Source: Spongilla lacustris
Lineage: Eukaryota > Porifera > Demospongiae > Spongillida > Spongillidae
Assembly (NCBI GenBank): GCA_949361645.1
Contig: OX442415.1
Coordinates: forward strand, 8,146,254 to 8,210,253
Direction of reading: 5' to 3'
DNA length: 64,000 nucleotides
The translations under genes and the position numbers were made by a program. This document shows positions 11,710 to 22,367 of the stretch, piece after piece; position 1 is the first letter of the stretch; each line of letters starts with the position of its first letter. The notes under the pieces were generated by a model. That model had not been told where the DNA came from. It did no database searches and saw only the letters and a list, made by a program, of their open reading frames with translations.

Positions 11710-12716
11710 TAGAGAGACCCTTCTATTCCAGTAAGGTAGAGAGACCCCTCTCTTCCAGTCAGGTAGAGAGACCTCTCTCTTTCTGTCAGGTAGAGAGACC
11801 CCTCTCTTTCCGTCAGGTTGAGAGACCCCTCTCTTTTAGTCAGGTAGAGAGACCCTTCTCTTCCAGTAAGGTAGAGAGACACTTCTCTTCCAGTCAGGTA
11901 GAGAGACCCCTCTCTTCCAGTCAGGTAGAAAGACCCCTCTATTCCAGTCAGGTAGAGAGACCCCTCTCTGAGTGAGACAAAAAGATCATTCTCTTTCTGT
12001 CAGATAGAGAGACCAAGACCCCCGTCTCTGAGTGAGACAGAGAGACCACTTTCTTCCAGTCAGGTAGAGAGACCTTCCACTCCAAGTGAAATGGGGAGAG
12101 CCCTCCCTTCCAGTCAGGTAGAGACGCCCTTCTCTGAGTGAGACAGAAAAAGCATTTTCTTTCTGTCAGATAGAGAGATCCCTCAGGCAGAGGTCATCCT
12201 TCAGTTCCAGTCAGGAGGAGAGACTCCTCTCTTCCAGTCAGGTACAGAGACACCTCTCTTCCAGCCAGGTAGAGAGACTCCTCTCTTCCAGTCAGGTAGA
12301 GAGACCCTTCTCTTCCAGACAGATAGACAGAACCCTCTCTGAGTGAGACAGAAAAAGCATTCTCTTTCTGTCAAATAGAGAGACTCCTCTCTGTGTGTCA
12401 GGCAGAGATTATCCTTCAGTTCCAGTCAGGTAGAGAGACTCCTCTCTTCCAGTCAGGTAGCGAGACCCTTCTTTTCCAGACAGATAGACAGAACCCTATC
12501 TGAGTAAGAAAGAAAGAGCATTCTCTTTCTGTCAGATAGAGAGAACCCTCTCTGAGTGAGACAGAAAAAGCATTCTTTTTCTATCAAATAGAGAGACCCC
12601 TCTCTCTGTGTCAGGCAGAGATCATCCTTCAGTTCCAGTCAGGTAGAGAGACCCCACTCTTCCAGTCAGGTACAGAGACCCCTCTCTTCCAGTCAGGTAC
12701 AGAGACCCCTGTCTGT

Positions 12717-12824
12717 GAGCGCCGTCATACGCATCTACGTTCCTTCCTTCCGCATGGTCTACTTTGGCGGATGGAGACACGCCGTGTGTGACTCCTGTTC
12801 CTACGTTGGCTCGGTGGGGAAGGG
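12717..12824 (+). other. Mirror copy of the 108-bp exon-like island
   Basis: Partner of 5721-5828, here open on the plus strand, with IYVPSFRMVYFGGW and CDSCSYVGSVG readable. Two C/T differences from the left copy were noticed. Confidence 0.4.
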
Positions 12825-15800
12825 CATCTCTTCCAGTGCGGTAGAGTGACTCTTATCTCCAAGTGAGACGGAGAGACCATCCCTTCCAGTCCGGTAGAGA
12901 GACCGACCTGTCTGTATCAGGGCAGCAGATAGACTCCTCTGTGTGAGTGACACAGAGAGATCCCTCACTTCCAGTCAGGTAGAGAGACCGCTCTCTGAGT
13001 GAGACAGAAAAAGCATTTTCTTTCTGTCAGACAGAGAGACCCCTCTCTTTGTGTCAGACAGAGATCACCTTTCAGTTCCAGTCAGGTAGAGATCACCTTT
13101 CAGTTCCAGTCAGGTAGAGAGACCACCATCTCTGAGTGAGACAGAGAGAACATTCACTTCCAGTCAGGTAAAGAGACCTTCCTCTCCAAGTGATATGGAG
13201 AGACCCCTCCCTTCCAGTCAGGTAGAGAGACCCCTCTCTGAGTGAGACGGAAAAAGCATCTTCTTTCTGTCAAATTAAGAGACCCTTCAGGCAGAGATTA
13301 TCCTTCAGTTCCAGTCAGGTAGAGAGACTCCTCTCTTCCAGCCAGGTAGAGAGATCCCTCTCTTCCAGTCAGGTAAAGAGACCCCTTTCTTCCAGTCATG
13401 TAGAGAGACCCCTCTCTTCCTGTCAGGTACAGAGACCCCTCTAAGAGTGAGACAGAAAATACATTCTCTTTCTGTCAAATAGAGAGACCCCTCTCTCTGT
13501 GTCAGGCAGAGATCATCCTTCAGTTCCAGTCAGGTAGAGAGACCCCACTCATCCAGTCAGGTACAGAGACCCCTCTCTTCCGGTCAGTTAGAGAGACCCT
13601 GCTCTTGCAGTCAAGTAGAGAGACCCTTCTTTTCCAGTCAGGTACAGAGACCCCTGTCTGTGAGACCCATCTCTTCCTGTCAGGTAGAGTGACTCTTATC
13701 TCCAAGTGAGACGGAGAGACCATCCCTTCCAGTCGGGTAGAGAGACCGACCTGTCTGTATCAGGGCAGCAGATAGACTCCTCTGTGTGAGTCACACAGAG
13801 AGATCCCTCACTTCCAGTCAGGTAGAGAGACCGCTCTCTGAGTGAGACAGAAAAAGCATTTTCTTTCTGTCAGACAGAGACCCCTCTCTCTGTGTCAGAC
13901 AGAGATCACCTTTCAGTTCCAGTCAGGTAGAGATCAACTTTCAGTTCCAGTCAGATAGAGAGACCACCGTCTCTGAGTGAGACAGAGACCATTTACGTCC
14001 AGTCAGGTAAAGAGACCTTCCTCTCCTAGTGATATGGAGAGACCCATCCCTTCCAGTCAGGTAGAGAGACCCCTCTCTGAGTGAGACAGAAAAAGCATTT
14101 TCTTTCTGTCAAATTAAAAGAACCCTCAGGCAGAGATTATCCTTCAGTTCCAGTCAGGTGGAGAGACTCCTCTCTTCCAGCCAGGTAGAGAGATCCCTCT
14201 CTTCCAGTCAGGTACAGAGACCCCTGTCTGAGAGACCCTTCTCTTCCAGTAAGGTAGAGAGACCACTGTCTTCCAGGGAGGTAGAGTAACTCTTATCTCC
14301 AAGTGAGACGGAGAGACCATCTCTTCTAGTCAGGTAGAGAAACCCCTCTCTGAGTGAGACAGAAAGATCACTCTCTTTCTGTCAGACAGAGAGACCTCTC
14401 TCTCTGTGTCAGGCAGAGATCACCTTTCAGTTCCAGTCAGGAAGACAGACCCCCGTATCTGAGTGAGACAGAGAGACCATTCTCTTCCAGTCAGGTAAAG
14501 AGACCTTCCTCTCCAAGTGAAATGGAGAAACCCCTCCCTTCCAGTCAGGTAGAGAGACTCCTCTCTGAGTGAGACAGAAAAAGCATTTTCTTTCTGTCAA
14601 ATTAAGAGACCTCTCAGGCAGAGATCCAGTCAGGTAGAGAGACCCCACTCTTCTAGTCAGGTACAGAGACCCCTCTCCTCCAGTCAGGTAGAGAAACCCC
14701 TCTTTTCCAGTCAGGTAGAGAGATCTCTCTCTATCAGTCAGGTAGCGAGACCCCTCTCTGAGTGCGACAGAAAGATCATTCCCCTCTCTCTGTGTCAGGC
14801 AGAGATCACCTTTCAGTTCCAGTCAAGAAGCGAGACCCCCCGTCTCTGAGTGAGACAGAGAGACCTTTCTCTTCCAGTCAGGTAGAGAGACCCCTCTCTG
14901 AGTGAGACAGAAAAAGCATTTTCTTTCTGTCAAATAGAGAGAACCCTCAGGCAGAGATCATCCTTCAGTTCCAGCCAGGTAGAGAGACTCAGGTACAGAG
15001 ACACCTCTCTTCCAGTCAGGTAGAGAGACCCCTCACTGAGTGAGACAGAAAAAAGCATTCTCTCTGTCAAATAGAGAGACCCCTCTCTGTGTGTCAGGCA
15101 GAGATCATCCTTCAGTTCCAGTCAGGTAGAGAGACTCCTCTCTTCCAGTCAGGTAGAGAGACCCTTCTCTTCCAGACAGATAGGCAGAACCATATCTGAG
15201 TGAGAAAGAAAGAGCATTCTCTTTCTGTCAGATAGAGAGAACCCTCTCTGACTGAGACAGAAAAAGCATTCTCTTTCTGTCAGATAGAGAGACCCCTCTT
15301 TCTGTGTCAGGCAGAGATCATCCTTCAGTTCCAGTCAGGTAGAGAGACCCCATACTTCCAGTCAGGTACAGAGACCCCTCTCTTCCGGTCAGGTAGAGAG
15401 ACCCTACTTATCCAGTCCAGTAGAGAGACCTGTCTTTTTCAGTCAGGTACAGAGACCCCTGTCTCGGAGAGACCCTTCTCTTCCAGTCAGGTAGAGAGAC
15501 CCGTGTCTTCAAGTCAGGTAGAGTGACTCTTATCTCCAAGTGAGACAGAGAAAACATCCCTTCCAGTCAGGTAGAGAGACCCCTCTCTGAGTGAGACAGA
15601 ACAATCATTCTCTTTCTATCAGACAGAGAGACCCCTCTCTCTGTGTCAGGCAGAGATCACCTTTCAGTTCCAGTCAGGTAGAGAGACCCCCGTCTCTGAG
15701 TGAGACAGAGAGACCTTTTCCTTCCAGTCAGGTAGAGAGACCCCTCTCTGAGTGAGTCAGAAAAAGGATTTACTTTCTGTCAAATTAAGAGACCCCTCAG

Positions 15801-16385
15801 GCAGAGATCATCCTTCAGTTCCAGTCAGGTAGAGAGACTCCTCTCTTCCAGTCAGGTAGAGAGACCATTCTCTTCCAGACAGATTGACAGAACCCTCTCT
15901 GACTGAGACAGATCTCTTTCTGTCAGATAGAGAGACCCCTCTCTCTGTGTCAGGCAGAGATCATCCTTCAGTTCCAGTCAGGTATAGAGAGACCCCTAAC
16001 ATCCAGTCAGGTAGAGAGACCCCTCTCTTCCTGTCAGGTACAGAGACCCCTCTCTGGGTGAGACAGGAAAAAGTATTCTCTCTCTGTCAAATAGAGAGAC
16101 CCCCCTCTCTCTGTGTCAGGCAGAGATCATCCTTCAGTTCCAGTCAGGTAGAGAGACCCCTCTCTTTCCAGTCAGGTAGAGAGACCCCTCTCTTTCCAGT
16201 CAGGTAGAGAGACCCCTGCCTTCCAGTCATGTAGAGAGACCCCTCTTTTCAAGTCAGGTAGAGAGACCCCATCCTTCCAGTCAGGTAGAGAGACCCCTGC
16301 TTTCCAGTCAGGTAGAGAGACGCCTCTCTTCCAGTCGGGTAGAGAGACCTTTTCTCCAAGTGAGACGGAGAGACCCCGACCTTCC

Positions 16386-17758
16386 AGTCCAGGTGGAGGC
16401 AGAGTGACTACGTATACAGCAGGTAGGCCTGTCGAGGCCGGCACGCACGTACACGAACCTTAGTTAGTGTGGTAGGACATTGCAGAGCAAGCTGCTCCAG
16501 TTGTTTTTGGGTTCGTACAAGTGTCCTGCTCGTAGCGACCCTGCTTTCTACGAATTCTGTCTGTAACATGAACGAATACGCTACATAATTTCTGAACCCA
16601 TACTTACCTATGCGCGTGCATGTGTACGTACGTACTCTAGCGTCTTTGATGAAGCACGTTCTGGACCACGCGGCTGCATGCACTAGTGTAGCTGCAGCGC
16701 TGTACTAAGCTGCCTTGTTGCTTAAGTTCACCTCCCGCCTTTGTGCGCAGGTAGGCCTATTTGAAATGACGTTCGAATTGAAATGGTGCACACCTAGTAC
16801 GGTTTGTTATTAAAACCAGTACAGCTAGCTAACTGCTGTGAAACGAACGTCGCGGTATGGTACGATTTGCGTCCAATAAAGATTCTCTGCTTTTTTTATT
16901 ATTTTATGAACAACTCAGTGAAGCATAGGCTCGTTAGCCACGGCTTGGGGATTTTTGATAACACTGGATTTTACAATATTTGCCTATGCATCTGATGGGT
17001 CACATTTGCGCAGGCGAATGAAAAGTGCGCGCAATGATGTTGAAGAGAAGCATAGTTTAGGAGGGTGGGGCTGTGTTGTGCACAGCGGCAATGTATCACG
17101 TGAATGTGATAATATTCAATTGTGTTCACGTGAGACCTCTCGTACGCAGACCTAAACATTCATGTTCCACTTTCGTTCAATAATTCCGCGCATGCGTAAG
17201 CGCTGCCAAACTTGGACAGTTTGTAACTTTGTTTCCAGTGGAGGAGAAAATACAAAGTTAGTTCCACAATTAGAGTACGGCTTCCTCTACAGGTCTGATA
17301 ATTCAAAGTTAGCTTTTAACAATGTCAATTAACAGAAACTAATCAACTCCGTTTTAAACGTTTGGCTTCGTTAGTCACCACGCAAGATGGTAAGCTGTTC
17401 ATTGGCACGATTATTGGATGCTTCTTTGCATAGATTCACCGTGATATTGGTGATTAATTTGCAATAGCTTGACTTTCAGCAGGGGTTTCCCCACAAAAAC
17501 CACATATAAGATAGATCACGTGATAAGTAATTTTAATAGTTATAAAAATTAATTTTTACACACTTCCTGGGTGGTACTGAATGTTGATCATAGCATTGGC
17601 ATGTTTTTAATAAACCGATAACTAACTTTTTATAACTACACATTCATAACTTAAGCTAATGATTGGCATGATTTTTGGTTTAAACAGCATAATTTTACCA
17701 TGTTCAGTTCTGGAGTTATGCCAATTCAAAGATTTTGCGCGACTTTTGGATCACCCTG
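16386..17758 (-). mobile_element. Degenerate element with CAGGGTGATCC end (right copy)
   Basis: Mirror of 787-2150. It ends at 17758 with GGATCACCCTG followed by TA. The segment 16600-17758 aligns, with many differences, to 24540-24890 plus 26635-26680 plus 27180-27768 in direct orientation, so it is a dispersed family whose second copy has been split by later insertions. Confidence 0.5.
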
Positions 17759-18289
17759 TACTTACAAGACAATATTACTTTATCTTGATGGGGATTCAAC
17801 TTCAGTTGATGGACAACATATCAATGAAATACATATAAGCATACCAAATTATCCTCCAGTTTCATATGTTAGGTTTACTACCAGGAGGGACAACTGAAGA
17901 CTATATCATGGATTGCATTAATGTTGTGGCTGCAACATATGCAGGTTACAAAAACCCACTAGTAGAACTGATGAATGTAAAATGCACTATTATGAAGCAT
18001 CTAAAGAATGTACTAACAGATTGAGTGGCTGTAAATCATTGTGTCATAGTCATAGAGTGAATCGAAATTAGACATTCATTTGCTTGAATATAATGTGCAT
18101 CCTTTGGATAGCATTTGCTCAAGCACACTAAAAGATTACGATTTGCGTAAGAAAATCTCCAGTGACACTTTTGGATACAACTGCTGTGCTGTTAATTTTG
18201 TTTATGGGATGAGAAAGGTGAGATTTAAGCAAGGAAAAGGTGATCCATCTCATAAAAACTTACAATTGCAGTCACTTGGTTTAATTTGA
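17759..18289 (+). pseudogene. Transposase-like remnant, mirror copy
   Basis: Mirror of 256-786. On the plus strand, frame-broken pieces contain GDSTSVDGQHINEIHIS and HPLDSI. A stop and a small insertion precede the DST motif relative to the 50.6-kb copy. The core reads plus, while the adjoining N-terminal-like coding (18300-18907) reads minus, so the two halves of the presumed protein face each other. Confidence 0.6.
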
Positions 18290-18544
18290 AAATTTATTTC
18301 TGGACCTTGGATGAGACATTCATCTATCACTAACTTGGATGTTGTGTGATATTCATATATCTCTTTAGCCTCGTCATCCTCTTATACATTTGAGATTTTA
18401 TGAGTGTATACATCATTGTCTTCTACTAAGTGTGTGATAGTTTTTTTTGTTCCACATTGATGTTCTTGAGGTCTGGCTTTTATTTTTTTTACGAAGTGAA
18501 TTTTCAATGGCAACTTTCCTAGAGAGAGCTCGCATCTGGAGTTT

Positions 18545-19640
18545 ATGTCTTTTTAGTTTATTGAGTAATAATACTTTTTAAGATCATAATTTCTTGTTGT
18601 TGGTCATTAGCTTTGTCAAAATTGTTCTTCTTTTCACACACTTGCTACAATCAGAATTCAGTGTTTTTGTTGGTTGATGGTATATGGTATTCTTGGTTTG
18701 CACACTGATATTTGGCACAATGTAAGGGACTGACTGAATTGAAGATGACGGTATAGGATTTATTCGAGGTAGAACAAGACTAGATACATCACGCATTGGT
18801 ACAGAAATCTCATGATCCAATGATCCTACTAATTTTTCCCAATTCTTTCCTGTATTTTTCTTTAAAAGACAATTGAAGCTTTCTACAAATCGCTTAATAG
18901 ATTCCATTAATGCATCAGCATTACTTCAGTTTTGCTTGCCCTGGCAATTTGACATATTTTGATGCAGTGGTGCCTATGTTTTTAGTGGAGAGGTATAGAA
19001 AATACACAAGTCCTTTTCTTATAAAATGGCACTTGAAGTATGTTCTCAATATTAATGTCTTCCTTATAACGTTCCACAAATACAACCAAATTGTCTTCAT
19101 ATATATAATGGAAAGTAAGTCAAAATCTTGCTGATATAGTTGCAATGATATTTTGTGTATCTTCGTTATATTTTAAACCTAAGCTCCAGTAATAGTAATA
19201 CCCAATACACTGTATAAATCTATAAGAGAAAATGGCGGTTATTATGTATGGGATTTTGCGTCATCTGGAAAACACCTTGCGTCAACACAAAAACACATCA
19301 AACTCTCTGGCACAATACACCCTACAGTGGTTAAAGAATGAGTTTTCAGTAGTTGATACCTAACACGTTGTGTGACAAATAAGGTGCGTATTTATTCGAA
19401 TGAATTTGTCAGTATTTTGAGCGGAACCCAGTTCTCGATTTTCCCACTTTTCTACTCTTACAAAATGTACCGGCCCAAGGCATTATCTTTCACAAAATCC
19501 TTACAATAGTGCAGTGCTTGCTAAAGCATGCTTAGCGTACCAGTAAGTCCCTTTGGTAACGATCCCTCGACAAAATGAAAAACCCGGGCCAAAAATTGTA
19601 CCGTTACGTGGTCTTAAATTTTTTAGTAGCTAGGGTGCTC
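18545..19640 (-). mobile_element. Degenerate element, copy A
   Basis: This flank of the palindrome is homologous, in the same orientation, to 25620-26610. Shared landmarks include a TTTGTCAAAA..GTTCTTCT..CACACTTGCTACA stretch, GAAAATGGCGG, GACAAATAAGGTGCGTATT, and AAAAATTG.ACCGTTACGTGG near the right end. The left end is lost in the palindrome edge. It contains the minus-strand frame 18584-18907. Confidence 0.6.
18584..18907 (-). pseudogene. N-terminal fragment of a transposase-like protein
   Basis: A 107-codon frame beginning MESIKRFVESFNCLLKK, with a CSKC pair near the end followed by a basic helix (KRRTILTKL). Read-through past its stop gives a further Lys/Arg-rich stretch (RKVAIENSLRKKNK), resembling the zinc-binding plus coiled-coil head of DNA transposases. 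The diverged copy at 25.6-25.9 kb is more decayed. I do not recognise the family. It could also be a chance frame in an old element. Confidence 0.35.
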
Positions 19641-20239
19641 CCGCTAGTTAAGACGAATTTCGAACTTTGTTTATATCTATCCGCACGGGCTTGCATGATA
19701 CCTTTTTTTTTTTTCTCTATCCAGGAATGACCCCGTACCACTTCCCTTTTAGTGAGTAGCTTCAAAAGAGAGAATCTATTTTCATAGGAAAAAATATACC
19801 CAACACTACAAACCATCCCCCAAATGCACACTTGGCTTTGATGAGGATGATGTCTACATGTGTGTTCCACGTTATCACCAGAAGTGATGAAGCAGACCAT
19901 TGATAAATTTTGACTAACCCATACAGATACATGCAAACACATGCATTGGCAGACACATATATACACTCACATGTAAGCATCACTCACATACCACACTTCA
20001 GTGATTCAGAGTCATTTTCGAAATATCGCCCACACTTCCCAGTGGAAGTCCAAATGTGGCAATGCATTCATAATTTGAGTACGTGGTCGTGCTATAAACT
20101 TATAAAGTATGGATTCCGGTCTATAAAAATTCGACAATGTAACATGCACAATTCTGCATCTGATCAGTCTATACAATCGGTGAGATGGAAGGTAGGCTCT
20201 ATTATAAAGAATTCATGCTACATGTAGCCGGGTATATCA

Positions 20240-20430
20240 GTAGTATACTACTCATATGGTACAAGCTGTGCAATGCACGGATCGTGCGAAGTCACTTGGG
20301 TGTCGCGACCAACTGGTCCTTCCGACGCTGCAGCAGAAGAGTGTCGAGACGTGCTCCACCAGCTCGCAGATGCCTGTACAGGAACGCTCAAGTGTCTTGA
20401 AACATTCCCGCATGGTGCACGGTGCATGTA
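20240..20430 (+). other. Cysteine-rich exon-like stretch, duplicate copy
   Basis: One plus-strand frame reads GTSCAMHGSCEV and then AEECRDVLHQLADACTGTLK. Against the copy at 46050-46240 the only length change is 3 bases (an extra codon in GCAGCAGAAGAG), which keeps the frame. That is the pattern expected of coding sequence. A TAG lies just upstream in this frame and no strong acceptor is seen. Confidence 0.3.
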
Positions 20431-21123
20431 TATATAAATCAAGTGTATAATATATAAATGTCAAAACTAGCCGCTGCCGATCATGAGGAGCGGCGGACTA
20501 ATTCGGGCATTTGCTCTGACTATGCAGGCAAATGGGTATGCATGTATAAGGTTGGAAAAGAAATTGAATGACACCTGCGGCGATCTGGTGTGAGTTATGA
20601 ATCGCCCGGCAGCCTATAGACTGATATGAACAGTCTCTTGCATGGCATATGGATAGAGTTATAGTCTATATAGAGTGCGTTGCCAACGGGGAAAAGGCAG
20701 AGAAGTTCATGTGCATGAGAGAAATGTACAAGAGAGGGTGGAGGAACATAGTCTATAAGTCACTTTTTGACTGAAGCTAATTTTGTGTATGATAACAGTT
20801 TGGAGCCGTCTGCCCCCAGGTATTGCACATTACAATTATATTACGTAATTATTGTATACTAATTTTATCACAGTCAGATTATATACACAAATGTGATTAT
20901 ACGCCCACACGCTGGGAACAACGATTTGAACCATGCATCTGAATAACTACACTGTGTGCATAGCTGAGTAATTAAACTAATTTTGTGTATGAAAACAAAT
21001 TCGAGTCGTCCACACCCGTACAGTACCATAGATCGATAATTTGGTAATATAGATACCATTAAAACACGTACCTTCAGTCTCACTGCCTCTATGGTTTCGA
21101 AAACCAGACGTACGTACTATGGT

Positions 21124-21166
21124 GTGGACAGGGGACTAGCACTACTCGTGCTAGTCCCCAGTCCAC
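21124..21166. repeat. Hairpin upstream of GPCR pseudogene
   Basis: GTGGACAGGGGACTAG pairs with CTAGTCCCCAGTCCAC across a short loop, with one mismatch. The hairpin is conserved in the intact copy (47293-47333) despite loop changes. Confidence 0.8.
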
Positions 21167-21298
21167 GTCCACTTTGAAGTATGCCGCTACACATGTACAC
21201 TGTATGTTTCACCGATTGCGATCTCATGTCCGTGAAGGTCGGGCTACGCCCAATCATTACAATCATAGATTCAAAATGTGGTTTGTCGGTATATACAT

Positions 21299-21360
21299 GT
21301 CATCGTCTCTTAATTTCTACGCACATATGTATATGTGCGTAGAAATTAAGAGACGATGAC
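21299..21360. repeat. Perfect 62-bp palindrome
   Basis: Thirty-base arms (left arm begins GTCATCGTCTCTTAATTTCT) are perfect reverse complements around a 2-base centre. The segment is absent from the paralogous position near 47470, so it was gained after the duplication. Confidence 0.95.
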
Positions 21361-21444
21361 GTCTTTGTAAACGTCATACAAGACGAGCGTGACGTCAATG
21401 CAAACTCCTCTATCTGCTAGCTTAAAAGCGTTATACACTCGTTC

Positions 21445-21452
21445 TATATAAA
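21445..21452 (+). promoter_or_regulatory. TATA box of the GPCR pseudogene
   Basis: TATATAAA lies about 190 bp before the ATG, in sequence matching the intact copy (47546-47553). Confidence 0.5.
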
Positions 21453-21641
21453 TGAATATACGTCCCAACAGCAGATTGAGGCATCTCCTCAGTCCGCAAT
21501 AATCTGAATACCTGTAAAGTCTACAAGTATAATTATACTGAAATAATCAGTATCACATATGGATATTGCATGCATAGTGACATGCGTGCACGTGCTCGTG
21601 GGAGGAGTGGTGATTACAGTCTGAGGGACAACCGACATTGT

Positions 21642-21870
21642 CATGGAGCTTGTGAACTGTTCCACGGTTGAAAACGCTAAGACGATCTTTGCAGTTGTAC
21701 GTAGCCACCTCGGCAATGGGCAGCCTATTCTACGCCGCTGCCTTTTTCGTTATCATCAAGACAAGGATTTATAAGCAGCTCGCCCATCGGCTGACGCTCT
21801 ATCTGTCCATCGGCGGCGTGTATCGTGCTGCGGCGCATATCTTTCACGTGCTGCCAGTTGATAATTGAGC
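21642..21870 (+). pseudogene. Truncated seven-transmembrane receptor pseudogene
   Basis: This matches the first about 75 codons of the receptor at 47736. The start reads ELVNCSTVENAKTIF. A one-base insertion (GCAGTTGTACG against GCAGTGTACG) shifts the frame near codon 18. Helices 1 and 2 then continue in the new frame (TSAMGSLFYAAAFFVI, HRLTLYLSIGG). A second one-base insertion after the LPVD codons brings an immediate stop. The rest of the gene is missing, replaced by a MITE from 21875. It is clearly a dead duplicate. Confidence 0.9.
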
Positions 21871-21874
21871 ATGC

Positions 21875-22121
21875 GCTAGTTTGTCCCAGAATACCTGGGG
21901 TAATCGTAACTTCCTTTTGGAAACCATTCCGTATACTCGTCTGATTTCGCGATGGCGTATTCTGCTCGTCTGATGTCGCTCGTTAAGACACGATAAAGAA
22001 TAAGCCACCGCTTCTCGGAACTCAACAGAATACGCCATCGCGAAATCAGACGATCGCGAGTATACGGAATGTTTTCGAAGAAGAAATTACGATTACCCCA
22101 GGTATTCTGGGACAAACTAGC
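21875..22121. mobile_element. Fold-back MITE (GCTAGTTTGTCCCAG ends)
   Basis: About 90-bp arms are inverted: GCTAGTTTGTCCCAGAATAC at the left, and its complement ending GGACAAACTAGC at the right, with a loop of about 60 bp. It joins directly to the truncated GPCR pseudogene. No target duplication is obvious. Confidence 0.85.
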
Positions 22122-22138
22122 GACCCTGGCACTGTCTA

Positions 22139-22186
22139 CCAGGCCCCTGTTTTTCACCCCCGTAACTTTAATAAAACAGGGCCTGG
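22139..22186. repeat. Short hairpin beside the MITE
   Basis: CCAGGCCCCTGTTTT pairs with AAAACAGGGCCTGG around a 20-base loop. Probably another fold-back remnant or part of a compound MITE. Confidence 0.75.
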
Positions 22187-22367
22187 GGACGAGGCTAATG
22201 AACAACAAGAGCACGACATTTCTATATTACAAGACTATCGACTTGAAGACAAGCCGGATTCAAAAGGAGAACAGTTTCAGGAAGAAGATAGAAACGAAGT
22301 TGCAACGTGAAAAGGAAGTGGATTCATCACTGATTCATCAGAGTATCCAAAGAAGGGGAGAACATTA

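Larger units (their letters stand above)
10587..16385 (-). repeat. 27-bp minisatellite array, right block (inverted)
   Basis: Same repeat family as the left block but in reverse orientation (TCCAGTCAGGTAGAGAGACC is the common core on the plus strand). From 12200 outward it mirrors the left arm. From 10587 to 12199 it is a differently ordered set of units, about 1.6 kb against 3.0 kb on the left, so the loop side of the palindrome has diverged by unit gain and loss. Minus-strand frames such as 10587-11033 are repeat by-products. Confidence 0.95.
12200..18544 (-). repeat. Right arm of the 18.5-kb inverted repeat
   Basis: Mirror image of 1-6345. Its outer edge at 18544 is the partner of base 1; whether pairing would continue past it cannot be seen, because the partner lies outside the window. 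The outer 2.1 kb also shares older, diverged homology in direct orientation with 24.5-27.8 kb, so the sequence existed as a dispersed element before it was mirrored. Confidence 0.93.
19815..21870 (+). repeat. Segmental duplication, truncated copy
   Basis: Direct repeat of 45585-47970: the same order of landmarks from AAATGCACAC.TGGCTTTGATG through TTTTGACTAACCCATACAGA, a cysteine-rich exon-like stretch, a hairpin, a TATA box and the start of the GPCR gene. The two copies differ by point changes, a roughly 50-bp insertion, unrelated middle segments (about 20580-20700 against 46400-46860) and a 62-bp palindrome found only here. The copy ends in the GPCR frame, where a MITE begins. Confidence 0.85.

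Noticed and set aside
787..17758. One 17-kb transposon bounded by the CAGGG ends and TA dinucleotides
   Set aside because: The inverted symmetry continues outside these ends into flanking transposase sequence (1-786 and 17759-18544), so the ends were mirrored together with their flanks rather than defining one element.
21875..22214. 112-codon minus ORF over the MITE
   Set aside because: Fully explained by the fold-back element and the adjacent hairpin; no conserved motif.
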